From Colivivens sp964452915 (GTDB taxonomy: Bacteria > Bacteroidota > Bacteroidia > Bacteroidales > Bacteroidaceae), in NCBI GenBank assembly GCA_964452915.1, contig CAYVNW010000057.1, forward strand, positions 1 to 10,806: a stretch of DNA of 10,806 nucleotides, given 5' to 3'. The notes beneath the pieces are model-generated. The model was given only the letters and a program-made list of their open reading frames with translations. It had not been told where the DNA came from and searched no databases. Each line of letters begins with the position of its first letter. The stretch's first letter is position 1. Positions 1 to 8,300 of this stretch are shown piece by piece. Made by a program: the position numbers and the translations under genes.

Positions 1-140
1 TTAATATAAATCCCCAACGATATTAATATCAATCCCCAACGATATTAATATCAATGCCAAAACATATTAATATAAACGGCCAACGATATTAATATCAATG
101 CCAAAACATATTAATATAAACGGCCAACGATATTAATATC
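1..140. repeat. 22-bp tandem repeat array with ATATTAATAT palindromes
   Basis: Six complete 22-bp units (1-22, 23-44, 45-66, 67-88, 89-110, 111-132) and the start of a seventh lie head to tail. The junctions create the perfect palindrome ATATTAATAT at 20, 42, 64, 86, 108 and 130, exactly 22 bp apart. At four junctions (19-30, 41-52, 85-96, 129-140) the palindrome extends to the 12-mer GATATTAATATC. The segments between palindromes come in three versions (AATCCCCAACG, AATGCCAAAAC, AAACGGCCAACG). Units 3+4 are identical to units 5+6, so the right part is also a 44-bp duplication. The array starts at the window edge and may continue upstream. No gene overlaps it. Function is unknown; a phased binding-site array or simple minisatellite are both possible. 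Confidence 0.95.
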
Positions 141-170
141 ATCTGACGGGGAGTGACTTTACCTTGACTT

Positions 171-284
171 TACCTGAATTTACTTTACACTCTTTGTACT
201 TGTTTACTGATTTGCTTTACTTAGTCTTTAACATTTTACTGATTAGCTTTACATGATGGCATCCTCTTTACTTATTCGCTTCGC
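171..284. repeat. Degenerate 32-bp tandem repeat rich in TTTAC
   Basis: Copies aligned at 171, 203, 235 and 267 share a core like TTTACTGATTNGCTTTAC. The copies at 203-220 and 235-252 differ at one base in 18. The one at 267 keeps TTTACTTATTCGCTT, and the one at 171 is the most decayed. TTTAC occurs nine times between 158 and 271, with the alternating 13/19-bp spacing expected of a 32-bp unit from 203 onward. The bases between 141 and 171 add two further TTTAC words but are out of register. There is no open reading frame of note here. The role is unknown. Confidence 0.7.
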
Positions 285-300
285 AGATAAGCGGCAGTGC

Positions 301-346
301 CTCTCCGTCATACACTTCTCATCACGTTCGTCGGAATGACGGGGAG
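301..346. repeat. Stem-loop, possible dispersed palindromic repeat
   Basis: CTCTCCGTCAT (301-311) pairs with ATGACGGGGAG (336-346) over 11 bp with one G-T pair, closing a 24-nt loop that contains CACGTTCGTCGG. Neither side has a T tract, so it does not look like an intrinsic terminator. The arm word TGACGGGGAG also occurs at 144-153, on the far side of the 32-bp repeats. From memory, GTCATTCCGACGAA-type palindromic words are frequent between genes in Bacteroidota, so this may be one copy of a dispersed family; that is not shown by this window alone. Confidence 0.6.
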
Positions 347-385
347 GAGGACAGTCGTCGGAAAAGGTACAGGAGCCTCGGTATG

Positions 386-411
386 AAAAAAATAGCGAGA
401 TGTTTAGCTAT
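386..411 (-). terminator. Weak intrinsic terminator of the GH3 gene
   Basis: Read on the minus strand, ATAGC (411-407) and GCTAT (396-392) form a 5-bp stem with a 10-nt loop, followed immediately by a run of seven T residues (392-386). It sits 17 bases past the stop codon of the glycoside hydrolase gene. The stem is short and A/T-rich, so termination may be inefficient, but the position and T run fit. Confidence 0.5.
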
Positions 412-427
412 ATCCTTGTCCGCTGCT

Positions 428-2587
428 TTAAAGCTGTACCGTGAGTCTCACCTTGCCTCTGATGTCTGTGCTTGAGCTGCCGAGGTATATGGTGAAAGTG
501 CCTGGTTCGAGTGTCCATGTGTGACTTGACTCATTATAGAATTTCAAATCGTCGTCGGTGATAGTGAATTCAACTTGTTGGCTTTCACTTGGCTTGAGAC
601 CTATTTTCTTGAAATGTTTCAACTCTTTGACAGGTCGTAGTACTGATGATTTGTCGTCACCTATGTATAGTTGTACAACTTCTTTACCTTCCACGTTCCC
701 CGTATTGGTGACATTTACAGTGACAGTCCTTCCGTGTATTGTTGGTTTGCCATACTTGAAGGTGGTGTAGCTCAGTCCGTGTCCGAAAGGAAATAGTGCC
801 TGTATGTGTTTTGTATCGTGCCAACGATAGCCAACCAATATGTCTTCCTTGTACGTCACGGTGCCATTGATTCCTGGGTATGATTCTTCCCCAAACGACA
901 TGGCTGCATTGTCCTCCAAACGTACGGGGTAGGAGAATGGAAGTTTTCCGCTCGGACAGACTTTGCCCGTGATTATGTCGGCAATGATGTCGCCTGCGTC
1001 ACTGCCTAAGTACCATGCATGCAATATTGCAGGCATACGTTTTACTGCCGGCAGTTCTATGGCATTTCCACTCATTAAAACGAATATGATATTGGGGTTG
1101 GCATTAAGCAATGCGTCTATCAATTCGTTTTGCCCATACGACAGTCCCATGTCGTAGCGGTCACTATTCTCACAATCTTGATGGTCTTCTTTGTTGAGTC
1201 CGCCAACATATATGATTATGTCAGCGTTCTTTGCCGCCTGTACGGCCTCGTCTCTCAGCCGGTCTGTCAGCTTGCGGTCTGTCGAGTAGCCGTGGGCGTA
1301 TGTTATTTTGTTTCCAAACCGGTTTTGCATGGCAGTAAGTACGGTCGTCTCGTGTTGTGGATTGAGTTCCGATGACTGTCCGCCATGCGACAGTATTCGT
1401 GTTGCATTGTCACCAACAATGAGTATGTGCTGCAGACGGGTTGCTTCGAGAGGAAGCAGTTTTTTCTTGCCCGCTTTTTCATTTTTCAACAAGACTACTC
1501 CTTCACTTCCCACAGCTTTGACTAAATCGGAGTGTGCAGAAAAGTCTTGGTTGCCGAATCCGTAGTTGCGGTCCATTGCCGTGCGGTAGATAAGGCGAAG
1601 TATGTGTCTGACCTTGTCGTCTACGGTTGACAGCGGGAATGTTCCATCACGCAATCCTTTCAGATAATCATTGCCCAAGTAAGACTCGTTGAATCGGAAA
1701 TCCTTGGCTTTGATACCTTTGTCTGGTCTTTGTGATGTGCCCATCTCAATGTCGAGTCCGTTTAGAACAGCTTCCTTAGTGTTGTGTGTGCCGTCCCAAT
1801 CGGATAGTACAACCCCATCAAACCCCCATTCGTTGCGGAGTATGTCGATGAGTGTATAGTGGTTGTGGCAACCATGTGTGCCGCGTATTTTATTGTACGA
1901 CCCCATTAGAGCCCATACTCCGGCTTCTTGTACAGCTGCCTTGAAAGCAGGCAAGTATATTTCTCTTAAGGCGCGTTCGCTGACTTCCACATTGATGGTC
2001 CAGCGATTGGTCTCCTGGTTGTTGAGGCAGAAGTGCTTCACACAACTGGCAACCCCGTTCGATTGTACTCCTTTGATATATGGTACACACATGCGTGATG
2101 TGAGGTACGGGTCTTCGCCCATATATTCGAAGTTACGTCCGTTTAGCGGTGTGCGGTAAATATTGACGCCTGGTCCGAGCATAACATTTTTGTTTCTGTA
2201 ACGTGCCTCCTCACCAAGCGCTTTACCATATTTGAAGGCGAGGTCTTCATTCCATGTAGCAGCCAGACAGGTGAGGGTGGGGAATGCTGTGCACGAGTCG
2301 ATTTCCCAGTTGGCATGATTCCAGTCTGCCCAGTTCATCTCGTAGCGTACGCCATGGGGCCCGTCGGATGTCCACAATCCGGGGATACCAAGCCGTGGCA
2401 CACCCCATGAGTAAAATTTTCCGGCTGCATGGCACATCTTCACTTTCTCCTCAAGAGTCATTCTGCTAAGGGCATCCTCAATCCGTTGGTCTACAGGCTT
2501 AGTGTCGTCGAGATATACAGGGAGCTGTTGGGCACGCATAGGTATGCATGTCATTATCATAATAATGGGAATCAGAATCTTGTTCAT
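428..2587 (-). CDS. Exported glycoside hydrolase family 3 (beta-glucosidase/xylosidase type)
   Basis: A 719-residue GH3 enzyme predicted to remove terminal beta-linked sugars from oligosaccharides in the periplasm or outside the cell. The start MNKILIPIIMIMTCIPMRA is a signal peptide followed by QQLP. An in-frame upstream extension would run into the divergent gene and lacks GH3 similarity, so ATG at 2587 is chosen. The N-terminal barrel shows GEDP (157-160), KHF (184-186) followed by NNQE, and the nucleophile motif SDW with Asp263. The alpha/beta sandwich begins near VVLLKN (about 362). Glu473 in CENSDR aligns by eye with the acid/base position of SGEGYDR-type enzymes. A fibronectin III-like domain closes the protein (about 615-700). 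There is no lipobox and no transporter or SusCD pair beside it. GH3 members differ in substrate (glucosidase, xylosidase, arabinosidase), which motifs alone cannot decide. Confidence 0.93.
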   Translation of the reverse strand: MNKILIPIIMIMTCIPMRAQQLPVYLDDTKPVDQRIEDALSRMTLEEKVKMCHAAGKFYSWGVPRLGIPGLWTSDGPHGVRYEMNWADWNHANWEIDSCTAFPTLTCLAATWNEDLAFKYGKALGEEARYRNKNVMLGPGVNIYRTPLNGRNFEYMGEDPYLTSRMCVPYIKGVQSNGVASCVKHFCLNNQETNRWTINVEVSERALREIYLPAFKAAVQEAGVWALMGSYNKIRGTHGCHNHYTLIDILRNEWGFDGVVLSDWDGTHNTKEAVLNGLDIEMGTSQRPDKGIKAKDFRFNESYLGNDYLKGLRDGTFPLSTVDDKVRHILRLIYRTAMDRNYGFGNQDFSAHSDLVKAVGSEGVVLLKNEKAGKKKLLPLEATRLQHILIVGDNATRILSHGGQSSELNPQHETTVLTAMQNRFGNKITYAHGYSTDRKLTDRLRDEAVQAAKNADIIIYVGGLNKEDHQDCENSDRYDMGLSYGQNELIDALLNANPNIIFVLMSGNAIELPAVKRMPAILHAWYLGSDAGDIIADIITGKVCPSGKLPFSYPVRLEDNAAMSFGEESYPGINGTVTYKEDILVGYRWHDTKHIQALFPFGHGLSYTTFKYGKPTIHGRTVTVNVTNTGNVEGKEVVQLYIGDDKSSVLRPVKELKHFKKIGLKPSESQQVEFTITDDDLKFYNESSHTWTLEPGTFTIYLGSSSTDIRGKVRLTVQL

Positions 2588-2610
2588 AAGTAATATCTTT
2601 ATTTCTGATG

Positions 2611-2618
2611 CAAAGGTA
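2611..2618 (-). promoter_or_regulatory. Candidate -7 promoter box of the GH3 gene
   Basis: On the minus strand the sequence reads TACCTTTG, an exact match to the Bacteroidota -7 element TAnnTTTG, 23 bases upstream of the ATG at 2587. The expected -33 TTG element is not clearly present. The predicted leader would be roughly 15-20 nt. Confidence 0.55.
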
Positions 2619-2715
2619 AACAAATTACAGCAGATGTATGTAGTCACAAGTGCAAAATATGGAAGAAAACATGAAAAATTCCGGATGTACTGTGGCTGAT
2701 ACCAAATAAATTTTG

Positions 2716-2723
2716 TATCTTTG
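2716..2723 (+). promoter_or_regulatory. Candidate -7 promoter box of the nif3-like operon
   Basis: TATCTTTG matches TAnnTTTG exactly. Its last base is only nine bases before the ATG at 2733, so transcription should begin just a few bases ahead of the start codon and give an almost leaderless mRNA. A weak -33 candidate (TGTGG) lies near 2691. Confidence 0.6.
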
Positions 2724-2732
2724 CAAATAATT

Positions 2733-3515
2733 ATGAAGATTAGGGAAATAATAGATGCCCTTGAAGACTTTGCACCTTTGGCCCTGCAAGACGGATTCGA
2801 CAATGCCGGACTGCAGCTTGGACTGACAAAGGATGTAGATGCTACAGGGGTATTGTTGTCTTTAGACGTCACTGAAGAGACAATAGACGAGGCTATAAGT
2901 CGTGGTTGCAACATGGTTGTCAGCCACCATCCATTGCTGTTCCATCCTGTAAAATCAATTACAGGCAAGGATTATATTGAGCGAGTAATCATCAAGGCGA
3001 TCAAGAACGACATAGTTGTCTATGCGGCACATACGAATCTTGACAACGCTCCTCATGGGGTGAACTATCGCATAGCTTCGAAACTCGGACTTACCGAATT
3101 GAAATGGCTGGAACCAAAGGACGGTACTGATGGAGGTAGCGGACTGGTTGGCAGTTTGTCTGTCCCAACAGACAAAGAGAACTTCATAGGTAGGGTTAAA
3201 CAGTTATTTGGCGTGGAATGTGTCAGATACAATGATTGGAAAGGACTGTATGTACAGCGGGTTGCTGTGTGTGGCGGTGCCGGAGCGTTCCTGGTTCCTA
3301 ATGCTTTATCAGCAGAAGCTGATGTATTCATAACTGGAGAAATAGGCTACCACCGTTTCTTTGGCTATGAAGACAAAATGCTATTGATGGAAATCGGACA
3401 TTATGAAAGTGAGCAATACACGACTGAGATATTTAGGGAAATCATAAATGGGGCAGCTCCAGAAATACCAGTGTATGATACGAATCTGAGGGTGAATCCT
3501 ATATTCTATAAATGA
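2733..3515 (+). CDS. Nif3/YbgI-family dinuclear metal-centre protein
   Basis: A 260-residue cytosolic protein of the NIF3 family, known to form hexameric rings with a two-metal site per subunit. The family is often labelled GTP cyclohydrolase 1 type 2, although its physiological reaction is unsettled. The expected metal ligands are visible: His65-His66 in SHHPLLFHP, Asp104 after His100 in AAHTNLDNAPHG, and His223 and Glu227 in GHYESE, matching the HH/D/H..E pattern of E. coli YbgI. GGAGAF and DVFITGEIGYHRFF are further conserved stretches. The length fits the short form without the PII-like insertion found in about 360-residue relatives. The start MKIREIIDALEDFAP is the usual family N-terminus; a TTG four codons upstream lies inside the promoter box and is not used. 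The zinc-ribbon gene follows after 56 bp, likely as one operon, a pairing I recall from other Bacteroidota. Confidence 0.93.
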   Translation: MKIREIIDALEDFAPLALQDGFDNAGLQLGLTKDVDATGVLLSLDVTEETIDEAISRGCNMVVSHHPLLFHPVKSITGKDYIERVIIKAIKNDIVVYAAHTNLDNAPHGVNYRIASKLGLTELKWLEPKDGTDGGSGLVGSLSVPTDKENFIGRVKQLFGVECVRYNDWKGLYVQRVAVCGGAGAFLVPNALSAEADVFITGEIGYHRFFGYEDKMLLMEIGHYESEQYTTEIFREIINGAAPEIPVYDTNLRVNPIFYK

Positions 3516-3571
3516 CTGTAAGAACTTGTAGTAAATAAGAATATTATAAATATTATATAAAGAATAAAAAA

Positions 3572-4417
3572 ATGGCAAAGAAAAAATTATCTCCAAGCGA
3601 GCTGTCGGTAGAGGATAAATTGAAGAACCTCTATCAGTTGCAGACTTATCTGTCACAGATTGATGACATTCGTACGTTACGTGGTGAACTTCCGCTTGAG
3701 GTTGAGGACCTTGAAGACGAAGTTGAGGGATTTAAAACACGTATTGAGCGCACAAATGGTGAGATTAAAAATTTAGGAGAAGACGTAAACCAATTTAAGA
3801 ACGACATTGAAATAGCGCGGAAAAAAATCGCTACTTATCAGGAGCAAATTGACAATGTGCGCAACAACCGTGAGTTTGATACTCTGAACAAGGAAATTGA
3901 GTATCAGAATCTCGAAATAGAATTGTGTGAGAAAAAAATCCACGAAGCAAAAGTAGCTGAACAAGCTAAACAAAATTTGGTGGAAGAGAGCAAGCAGTTG
4001 CTTGAAGAACGTTTGCAAGACTTGGATGTCAAAAAGAATGAACTTGACGAGATTGTCGCTGATACAAAGGATGAGGAAGAGAAACTCCGTGAAAAAGCAA
4101 AGAATCTTGAAATGTCGATAGAGCCTCGTCTGCTTCAAGCGTTCAAACGTATCCGTAAGAACAGCCGTAACGGATTGGGCATCGTGTATGTGCAGCGTAA
4201 CTCGTGTGGAGGTTGCTTTGCACAAATACCTCCTCAGCGTCAACTTGATGTTCGTATGCGCAAGAAAATTATTGTGTGTGAGTACTGTGGACGTATATTG
4301 ATTGACCCAGAACTTGCCGGCGTAAAGCCTGACAAACCGGAAGAGGCTCCAAAGAAGCGTCGTTCGACACGTAAGAAAGCTACAGAAGAGCCGACTGACG
4401 CTAATGCGGAAGCTTAA
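3572..4417 (+). CDS. Coiled-coil protein with C4 zinc ribbon
   Basis: A 281-residue cytosolic protein of the C4-type zinc-ribbon family (zf-RING_7). Residues about 30-175 are a long coiled coil dominated by Glu, Lys, Asp and Leu with no helix breakers beyond the first third. It is followed by a ribbon whose four cysteines are Cys212 and Cys215 (CGGC) and Cys236 and Cys239 (CEYC), around the conserved IPPQRQ segment. The tail after about residue 250 is low-complexity and basic (KKRRSTRKKA), then acidic. The biochemical role of the family is not established; nucleic-acid binding by the tail is a guess. The start MAKKKLSP follows an A/T-rich leader with no Shine-Dalgarno, usual for Bacteroidota. 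It lies 56 bp after the Nif3-like gene and probably shares its promoter. A 227-residue antisense frame here is a shadow. Confidence 0.9.
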   Translation: MAKKKLSPSELSVEDKLKNLYQLQTYLSQIDDIRTLRGELPLEVEDLEDEVEGFKTRIERTNGEIKNLGEDVNQFKNDIEIARKKIATYQEQIDNVRNNREFDTLNKEIEYQNLEIELCEKKIHEAKVAEQAKQNLVEESKQLLEERLQDLDVKKNELDEIVADTKDEEEKLREKAKNLEMSIEPRLLQAFKRIRKNSRNGLGIVYVQRNSCGGCFAQIPPQRQLDVRMRKKIIVCEYCGRILIDPELAGVKPDKPEEAPKKRRSTRKKATEEPTDANAEA

Positions 4418-4444
4418 ATAAGACATAAACTTGGATGTATATGT

Positions 4445-4491
4445 GCCCCCACTCACTCTGCTTCGTAAGCAGAATGGATGGGGGCTATTTG
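4445..4491 (+). terminator. Strong hairpin, probable terminator after the zinc-ribbon gene
   Basis: The segment 4445-4463 pairs with 4467-4485 (GCCCCCA with TGGGGGC outside, TCTGCTT with AAGCAGA inside) around a CGT loop. Seventeen of 19 positions pair, including one G-T, with two C-A mismatches. It begins 27 bases past the stop codon at 4417. The bases after it, CTATTTGTG, make only a poor U tract, so it may terminate, attenuate or protect the 3' end rather than stop transcription fully before the Hsp40 gene. Confidence 0.65.
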
Positions 4492-4521
4492 TGACGTATG
4501 GTAGTCACCATGGCAGAACAG

Positions 4522-4542
4522 GCAAATTGGCATATAATTTGC
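4522..4542 (+). promoter_or_regulatory. Perfect 7-bp inverted repeat upstream of the Hsp40 gene
   Basis: GCAAATT (4522-4528) and AATTTGC (4536-4542) are exact inverted copies seven bases apart, 34 bases before the ATG at 4577. The right arm overlaps TATAATTTG, a near match to the TAnnTTTG promoter box with one extra base. It could be an operator overlapping a promoter, or a small leader hairpin. A start-stop ATGTGA lies at 4570-4575, just before the real start codon. Confidence 0.35.
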
Positions 4543-4576
4543 TGTAAGGTAAATGAAATAAAAAACATTATGTGAT

Positions 4577-5272
4577 ATGGCAAAGTTTATAGATTATTAT
4601 AAAATAATGGGTATTCCGAAAGACACTCCGCAATCTGAAATAAAGGCAGCTTACAGGAAACGTAGCAAACAGTTTCACCCTGACTTACATCCAGACGATC
4701 CAAAAGCAAAAGCTAAGTTCCAATTGCTGAATGAGGCTTATGAAGTGTTGAACGACCCTGACAAACGTGCCCGCTACGACCAGTATGGTGAAAATTGGGA
4801 CAAGGTTAATAATGGCGGGTTCGGAAGCCAGACCGGAGGCGATCCGTTTAGTGGAGGCTTCAATCCGTTTAGCGGTGGAGGCAATCCGTTTGGCAGCGGA
4901 CAAGGAGGTGAGACGTATGAGTTTAACTTCAATGGAGGTGAAGGATTCTCTGACTTCTTCTCACAATTGTTTGGAAGCGGATTCAGCAAAGCGCGTACGG
5001 CACGCAGTCGTGCCCGTACAGCACCGGCAGAAGCCAATGCAAGTATAAGCATTGATATGTACACCGCTATTCTTGGTGGTGATGTCATCATACAGTCGGA
5101 CAACGAGAAATTGAAGCTGAAGTTGAAACCAGGAACTCAACCAGGTCAGAAGATGAGGCTTAAAGGTAAAGGTACAAATGGAGGTGACCTTATACTTACA
5201 ATCAATGTTACTCTTCCTACCAACTTGTCGGAACGTCAGAAACAATTGTTGATGGAGATGAGAAACAGTTGA
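4577..5272 (+). CDS. Short DnaJ/CbpA-type Hsp40 co-chaperone
   Basis: A 231-residue cytosolic J-domain protein expected to stimulate the ATPase of DnaK and deliver substrates to it. The J domain covers about residues 4-70 with the essential His34-Pro35-Asp36. A Gly/Phe-rich linker (about 76-130) contains repeated DPFSGG, NPFSGG and NPFGSG units, also visible as a small DNA repeat near 4838-4899. No CxxCxGxG zinc-binding repeats are present, so it is not a type I DnaJ. The C-terminus from about 152 (SISIDMYTAILGGDVII, then PGTQPGQKMRLKGKG and GDLILTINVTLP) matches the second C-terminal beta-domain of E. coli CbpA. The first such domain is missing, which explains the length against about 300 residues for CbpA. 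No CbpM-like modulator gene lies next to it; the gene ends at a terminator. Confidence 0.9.
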   Translation: MAKFIDYYKIMGIPKDTPQSEIKAAYRKRSKQFHPDLHPDDPKAKAKFQLLNEAYEVLNDPDKRARYDQYGENWDKVNNGGFGSQTGGDPFSGGFNPFSGGGNPFGSGQGGETYEFNFNGGEGFSDFFSQLFGSGFSKARTARSRARTAPAEANASISIDMYTAILGGDVIIQSDNEKLKLKLKPGTQPGQKMRLKGKGTNGGDLILTINVTLPTNLSERQKQLLMEMRNS

Positions 5273-5289
5273 TTTCATAATCAGAAATA

Positions 5290-5330
5290 AAAAGCAGCCA
5301 TGTTGTGAATTTCGCAACATGGCTGCTTTT
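5290..5330. terminator. Bidirectional intrinsic terminator between convergent genes
   Basis: A stem of about 18 pairs joins 5290-5307 with 5313-5330 around a 5-nt loop. Its core is GCAGCCATGTTG against CAACATGGCTGC. It is flanked by AAAA on the left and TTTT on the right, so each strand reads as a G/C-rich stem followed by a U tract. It ends both the Hsp40 gene (18 bp after its stop) and the CotH gene (22 bp after its stop on the minus strand). Confidence 0.93.
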
Positions 5331-5352
5331 GTAATATGACTATATATATCAA

Positions 5353-8300
5353 TTACTTTACATATACTTTTTTTCCATTAACTATATACATGCCCTTTGA
5401 AATCTTGCTGACACGACGGCCTGATATGTCGTAGATGTCATCTGAGTCCTTAGAATCGTTTTGTATGTAGTCAATGCCTGTGGCGTCGCCGACAGATAAA
5501 TCTGCTTCAACGTCATCTATATGTACAAGAGTAGCATCGTAGAGTGATGCGTAAATATTTGTAAAGTCAACTGTCTCGATTGCGCGTGAGGCGTTATCGT
5601 TGGCTTTAAGTGTCAGCAACATCAAGCAACCTCCCGACTTAACCAGCCGCTTGCCTGTCTGTGAATGGAGCATCAACCGATAAGTGTTGTCAGACAACTC
5701 CGACATAGTTACCGCATGGCTGTTAGAAGCAAGCTCGCCTGCTTGAACGTCAACCATATTTATGCCCTCAGGTAACTTAACATCGAACTGTACATTCATC
5801 ACATCATCAGCAAAAGCTTTCATGTTGACTGCCAATATGGTTATGTCGCCAGCGTTGATACTTGTGTTGTCAGCACCGAATCCATAGTTGTCAAGTGACT
5901 CCTCAGTTTGTGCTTTGTGTACAATGACCGATTTAGCTGGTGATTCGTTCTTTATAAGATATACAAGCGATGTAAGGTCGGCAACATCTGCCATGCCGTT
6001 GCCATTGAAATCACCGAGTTCAAGGTTGAATGCACCATCGTCGGTCTTCATAATCAAACTTACGAGGGCTGTGTAGTCGGTCACGTTGACTAATGAGTCT
6101 GTATTGACGTCACCCATAGCAAATTCAAATGTATTTGGCTCTAAGTGAGGCTGAGAATAGAGAACGTCGTATGATGAGATGCGATTGGATTCGCCGATAG
6201 TTGGCACATCCATTACATAAGTGGCTGTTCCACCGTCAGGATATAGTCCTACAGTCTGTTTGCCATTGTGCTCACAGTATTCCAATGTATCAGCCCATGA
6301 CTCGTCCTCAGCTGTAAGGAGTACTATACCGCCTTCAGATGCGAGTTTGAACGACGTATGGAGTTCTGTCTGTGCGTCCACTTTGTCGCACCATACGACA
6401 AGATAGCCGTGTGCCGGAATTTGTGTATTAATGGTTCCACTCGGTATCTGGTACTTGTAAGGCTTGCTAAGGTTGTCACTCACATACATGCCAGCGACAT
6501 CTACAGTCGCATTAGTAGTATTATAGAGTTCAATCCAGTCGTGCCGCTTTCCATAATCATCGACGTAGATGTCATTTGCCGCACTTACTTCATTTACCTT
6601 GACCGGTGTGACGTGTTGCGCTATAAGTTCATCTGCGTCAATTGCCTTATACTCTGCAACAATGACGTGTGATCCTGTGGATGGTATGGTGTATTCAGCG
6701 TCGGTTGATACATAGCTTGTAGCATCTGTGGAAGAGGAACTGGTCACTGTGATGCTTGCATCCCACCATGCGTCGGACGAGCGAAGAGTACAGTTGTGCA
6801 ATTCCACAGCAATTACGTTAGTACCCTTTTTCAAGAACGACTTATCGATAGTCATGGTGCCGTAGTGCGGTGTGTCGGCTTCGTACCATGAACTGTTAAG
6901 GTCTTGTGATAGGGTGGAGTAGGTTGCACCCGAATAGAGATGATACGAACCTATTTCGTTTCCATTGACGTATGCTATGATTGCGTCGTCAGCTTCGTAG
7001 TTAAGGGTGTATGTCTCATTGTCAGCAGGGTCCGAATCGAGATTGAAAGTCTTGCGGAAATAATAAGTCGACGTACGATTACTTGTATTGGTTCCCCAAT
7101 CAAGTTGTGTGGTTGCTGATGCCATATACTTACCTGTATTCCCATAACCAAATGGAGCGGTTCCCTGACTCCAGTCATTTTCTGAATAATCCTCAAGATT
7201 CCATCCCGTATTGTCGAGTGATCCCTGGTCATAGTAGTTCCATGTGTCGGTAGTGGAGAATAGAGTCTTAACAGTACTGCTGGTTTCTCCTGCATCCTTC
7301 CATCCGGCAAACTTGTATCCGGCAGGAGCTTCTGCCTTTAGAGTGACAGGGGCAAAAACATAACCATTGAATTTACTCTTAGGAATCTCCATGTTGTTAT
7401 AAGTAATACGTCCGTTTTCCACATTTGAGCTAATCTGTACGCTTTGTGCCTCTGTGGACGAGAGTCCGAATGTCGAGTAATTTTTCATCATGTTGATCAT
7501 GTTTGACTTGAATTTGCCAGTAATCGAATTGATGATAGTGTTGGCAAGGCTTGTTGCTGAATGCCCTTCCCATGAGAGTGCCGTGTTGATGTTGTCGGCC
7601 ATTGCCGAGACAATGTTGCTGATTTCTGTCTCGTCACCGAATACACATCCTCCGACAAGGCAATAAGTATCGATAAACTTCTTTTTAAACTCTTCATTCT
7701 TCAACATGTTGAGGAATATTGTTACCATTTCCACTTCTGCGTAAATACTGGTCCAATTATACTCAGGGCGACTATAGAAGCGATACCACTGCTTTCCGGC
7801 GAAGTCATTGAATATGTTGTTGCCTGACAAAGTGACACAATTGTCGAGATCGAACACGATGAAATGGAATTTACCGTCGGTTCTGCCCTTGAATGCCTTG
7901 AGGTTGTTATGAGGCCAGTCCCAGTCGTTAAGGAAGAACTTATAAGCCATATAGTTTACGTAGTCGTCAATATCCACCATGTCGCATATCTGCTGATAAG
8001 TAAGCGCATCCGAAGCATTGGCAGACAGACTGTACCATTGATTGAATGCGTCTTTTGTTCCTGCTGTCTGCACGTAGCCAGAATCGACACTCATTTCAAA
8101 TGCGTCGATGTCGTCAGTATCAATGCCGTAGTTTGCATAGGCGTAATGCTTGTTGCTGACTTCGCGCATATTGAGCATGGCAAGGTATGAGCCGTTGATG
8201 AACACGTGTACTGGTTGGTAAGCCTGGAGGTTAAGTCGGAAGCCCGATTGCCGCGCTATCTCCTGAAGGGCGGCGTCCTTGATTCGTGTCTGGTTATAAT

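Noticed and set aside
1..140. CRISPR array
   Set aside because: Units are 22 bp with no unique spacers, the interspersed bases recur among units, and no cas gene is present.
383..475. 30-codon plus-strand frame beginning MKKIARCLAISLSAAL, with AGGAG upstream, resembling a signal peptide
   Set aside because: The Lys-Lys start is simply the complement of the T run of the GH3 terminator, the frame overlaps the 3' end of the GH3 gene and it stops after 30 codons with no mature domain.
2721..2732. TTG start for the Nif3-like gene, four codons upstream of the ATG
   Set aside because: It lies inside the TATCTTTG promoter element, and the family N-terminus begins at the ATG at 2733.
2588..2968. 127-codon N-terminal extension of the GH3 gene on the minus strand
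   Set aside because: It runs through the promoter region and into the Nif3-like coding sequence on the other strand, has no signal-peptide character, and the internal Met at 2587 begins a clear signal peptide preceded by a promoter box.
3773..4456. 227-residue antisense open frame across the zinc-ribbon gene
   Set aside because: Its composition is the mirror of a Glu/Lys-rich coiled coil (Phe/Leu/Ser-rich), with no recognisable domain, and it extends through the hairpin after the gene; a shadow frame.
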